From the NCBI GenBank assembly GCA_029555925.1, contig JAKPQU010000314.1, positions 1 to 5,987 of the forward strand: a stretch of 5,987 nt of DNA, given 5' to 3'. The stretch is from Bacillota bacterium. Lineage in GTDB: Bacteria > Eremiobacterota > SpSt-956 > JAKJGF01. This document shows positions 5,529 to 5,987 of this stretch, in pieces. The notes under the pieces were generated by a model. The model was not told where the DNA came from, ran no database searches, and was given only the letters and a program-made list of their open reading frames with translations. The translations under genes were made by a program, and so were the position numbers. Numbering within the stretch: the first letter of the stretch is position 1; each line of letters starts with the position of its first letter.

Positions 5529-5726
5529 CTAGAACTGTTTTTCCTTCTCCGATATATTGCTGTAATTTTCTTTATAGTACTCTTCTGTAAATTCTCTATG
5601 AGTCACTTCCCCGAGAGAGTCTTCGATAAATTTTGTAAATTCAATGCATTCCTGTCCCTGAACACCTTTTATGTCCAGTATTTTTACTTCTCCTGTAGGT
5701 AAGATTTTGATTTTCATTTCTTTCAT
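5529..5726 (-). CDS. DUF2997 family small protein
   Basis: This 65-residue soluble protein matches the DUF2997 pattern as I know it: a short strand MKIKILPTGEVKI (4-16), then KGVQGQECIEFTKFIEDSLG (20-39), where the Gly-x-x-Cys start of the helix is typical, then EFTEEYY (45-51). The C-terminus is charged. Its function is unknown. Genes for DUF2997 proteins often occur beside Ycf46-type ATPases and DUF1257 proteins in other bacteria, and a Ycf46-like ATPase is indeed the last gene of this operon. The ATG at 5726 is preferred over the internal ATG at 5717, because CAGGAG (5740-5735) lies 8 nt upstream of it. It is the first gene of the operon. Confidence 0.82.
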   Translation of the reverse strand: MKEMKIKILPTGEVKILDIKGVQGQECIEFTKFIEDSLGEVTHREFTEEYYKENYSNISEKEKQF

Positions 5727-5734
5727 AAATATTT

Positions 5735-5740
5735 CTCCTG
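5735..5740 (-). promoter_or_regulatory. Shine-Dalgarno of the DUF2997 gene
   Basis: CAGGAG on the minus strand, 8 nt before the ATG at 5726, selects that ATG over the second one three codons later. A TATAAT box at 5749-5744 lies so close that a transcript started from it would begin inside this motif, so the true promoter is probably further upstream. Confidence 0.7.
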
Positions 5741-5758
5741 AAAATTATACCTTGTGAT

Positions 5759-5843
5759 GCCGGAAGTAAATTCGGCAGCAGTTAAAATCAGGTTCCGGGT
5801 TTAATCTTCTTAATCCAACACCCGGCCCACCGGATTAGTAATC
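5759..5843 (-). promoter_or_regulatory. Candidate structured leader of the DUF2997 operon
   Basis: The sequence contains three pairings. A bulged hairpin of the GCCG/CGGC type spans 5759-5776. CCGGGT at 5795-5800 can pair with ACCCGG at 5820-5825. TAATCC at 5811-5816 can pair with GGATTA at 5832-5837. The last two interleave, so they could form an H-type pseudoknot or act as alternatives. A short palindrome, GATTAGTAATC, follows at 5833-5843. I recognise no known riboswitch. A chance arrangement is possible, since each stem is only 6 bp. Confidence 0.3.
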
Positions 5844-5929
5844 AACCAGTGGAATATTTACCGTTATAATCACATATGACTCCGGCAAATTATTAGAACG
5901 ATTAGTATCCTTCCGTCACGCGTTACCTG

Positions 5930-5987
5930 CTAAGTACCGCTACAGGTAAATTAGTAACCATTTATCAGCTTCTGCCTGACAGGCTCT
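5930..5987 (-). repeat. Dispersed repeat family A, copy 3, inverted and cut by the window edge
   Basis: The reverse complement of this 58-bp stretch matches positions 44-101 with a single difference, so it is the nearest relative of copy 1 even though they are almost 6 kb apart. A heptamer fragment (GTCACGCGTTACC, 5915-5927) adjoins it, as heptamers adjoin the other copies. The left part of the element should continue beyond the window. Confidence 0.85.

Noticed and set aside
5304..5702. Plus-strand open frame of 132 codons
   Set aside because: It runs antisense across both the membrane-protein gene and the DUF2997 gene, each of which has a good Shine-Dalgarno and, for the latter, a known family pattern.
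5744..5749. TATAAT as the -10 box of the DUF2997 operon
   Set aside because: Initiation would fall inside the Shine-Dalgarno of the gene, and the best -35 match (TTTACT) is only 15 bp away, so I do not list it as the promoter.
1..5987. A composite transposon bounded by the family A inverted copies
   Set aside because: No transposase or integrase is encoded, a third copy lies inside, and the element also recurs in direct orientation, so dispersed repeats explain the pattern more simply.

Overview
The window comes from an AT-rich, diderm (outer-membrane-bearing) bacterium. The diderm inference rests on an LptA/OstA-like periplasmic protein with a signal peptide. The gene set (YihY/BrkB, LptA-like, Ycf46-like AAA+ ATPase, DUF2997, DUF2085), together with heavy colonisation of intergenic DNA by heptamer-based repeats, fits an uncultivated lineage better than a well-studied one. 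I cannot place it in a phylum from this sequence alone.

Layout. Positions 1-607 contain no gene. They are a mosaic of three dispersed repeat families (called A, B and C here), with a good sigma-70-type promoter at 394-422. Positions 608-1825 (+) encode a YihY/BrkB membrane protein fused to a C-terminal cyclic-nucleotide-binding domain. Positions 1826-1923 are a heptamer array filling the gap to the convergent LptA-like gene (2649-1924, -). Positions 2650-2940 hold that gene's Shine-Dalgarno sequence, a family C repeat in its probable leader and a TTGCAA-N17-TATAAT promoter. From 5726 down to 2941 (-) lie four co-directional genes: a DUF2997 protein, a six-cysteine membrane protein, a DUF2085 membrane protein and a Ycf46-like ATPase. 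The gaps between them are 19, 31 and 87 bp. The last gap is almost entirely a second, inverted copy of the composite heptamer array. Positions 5727-5987 hold a potentially structured leader and an inverted copy of family A cut by the window edge.

How the genes may work together. DUF2997 proteins and Ycf46-type ATPases are, from general knowledge, recurrent genomic companions. Their presence in one apparent operon with two small cysteine-containing membrane proteins suggests a membrane-linked ATPase module of unknown function. The YihY-cNMP fusion suggests a membrane protein gated or controlled by a nucleotide second messenger. The two sides are not obviously related in function.

The most notable points are the YihY-cNMP fusion with an A9 tract exactly at its domain junction, the DUF2997/Ycf46 operon with two extra membrane proteins, and the modular heptamer repeats that vary by whole units and bracket lptA plus the ATPase gene as inverted copies. 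No transposase, tRNA, rRNA or CRISPR array was seen.
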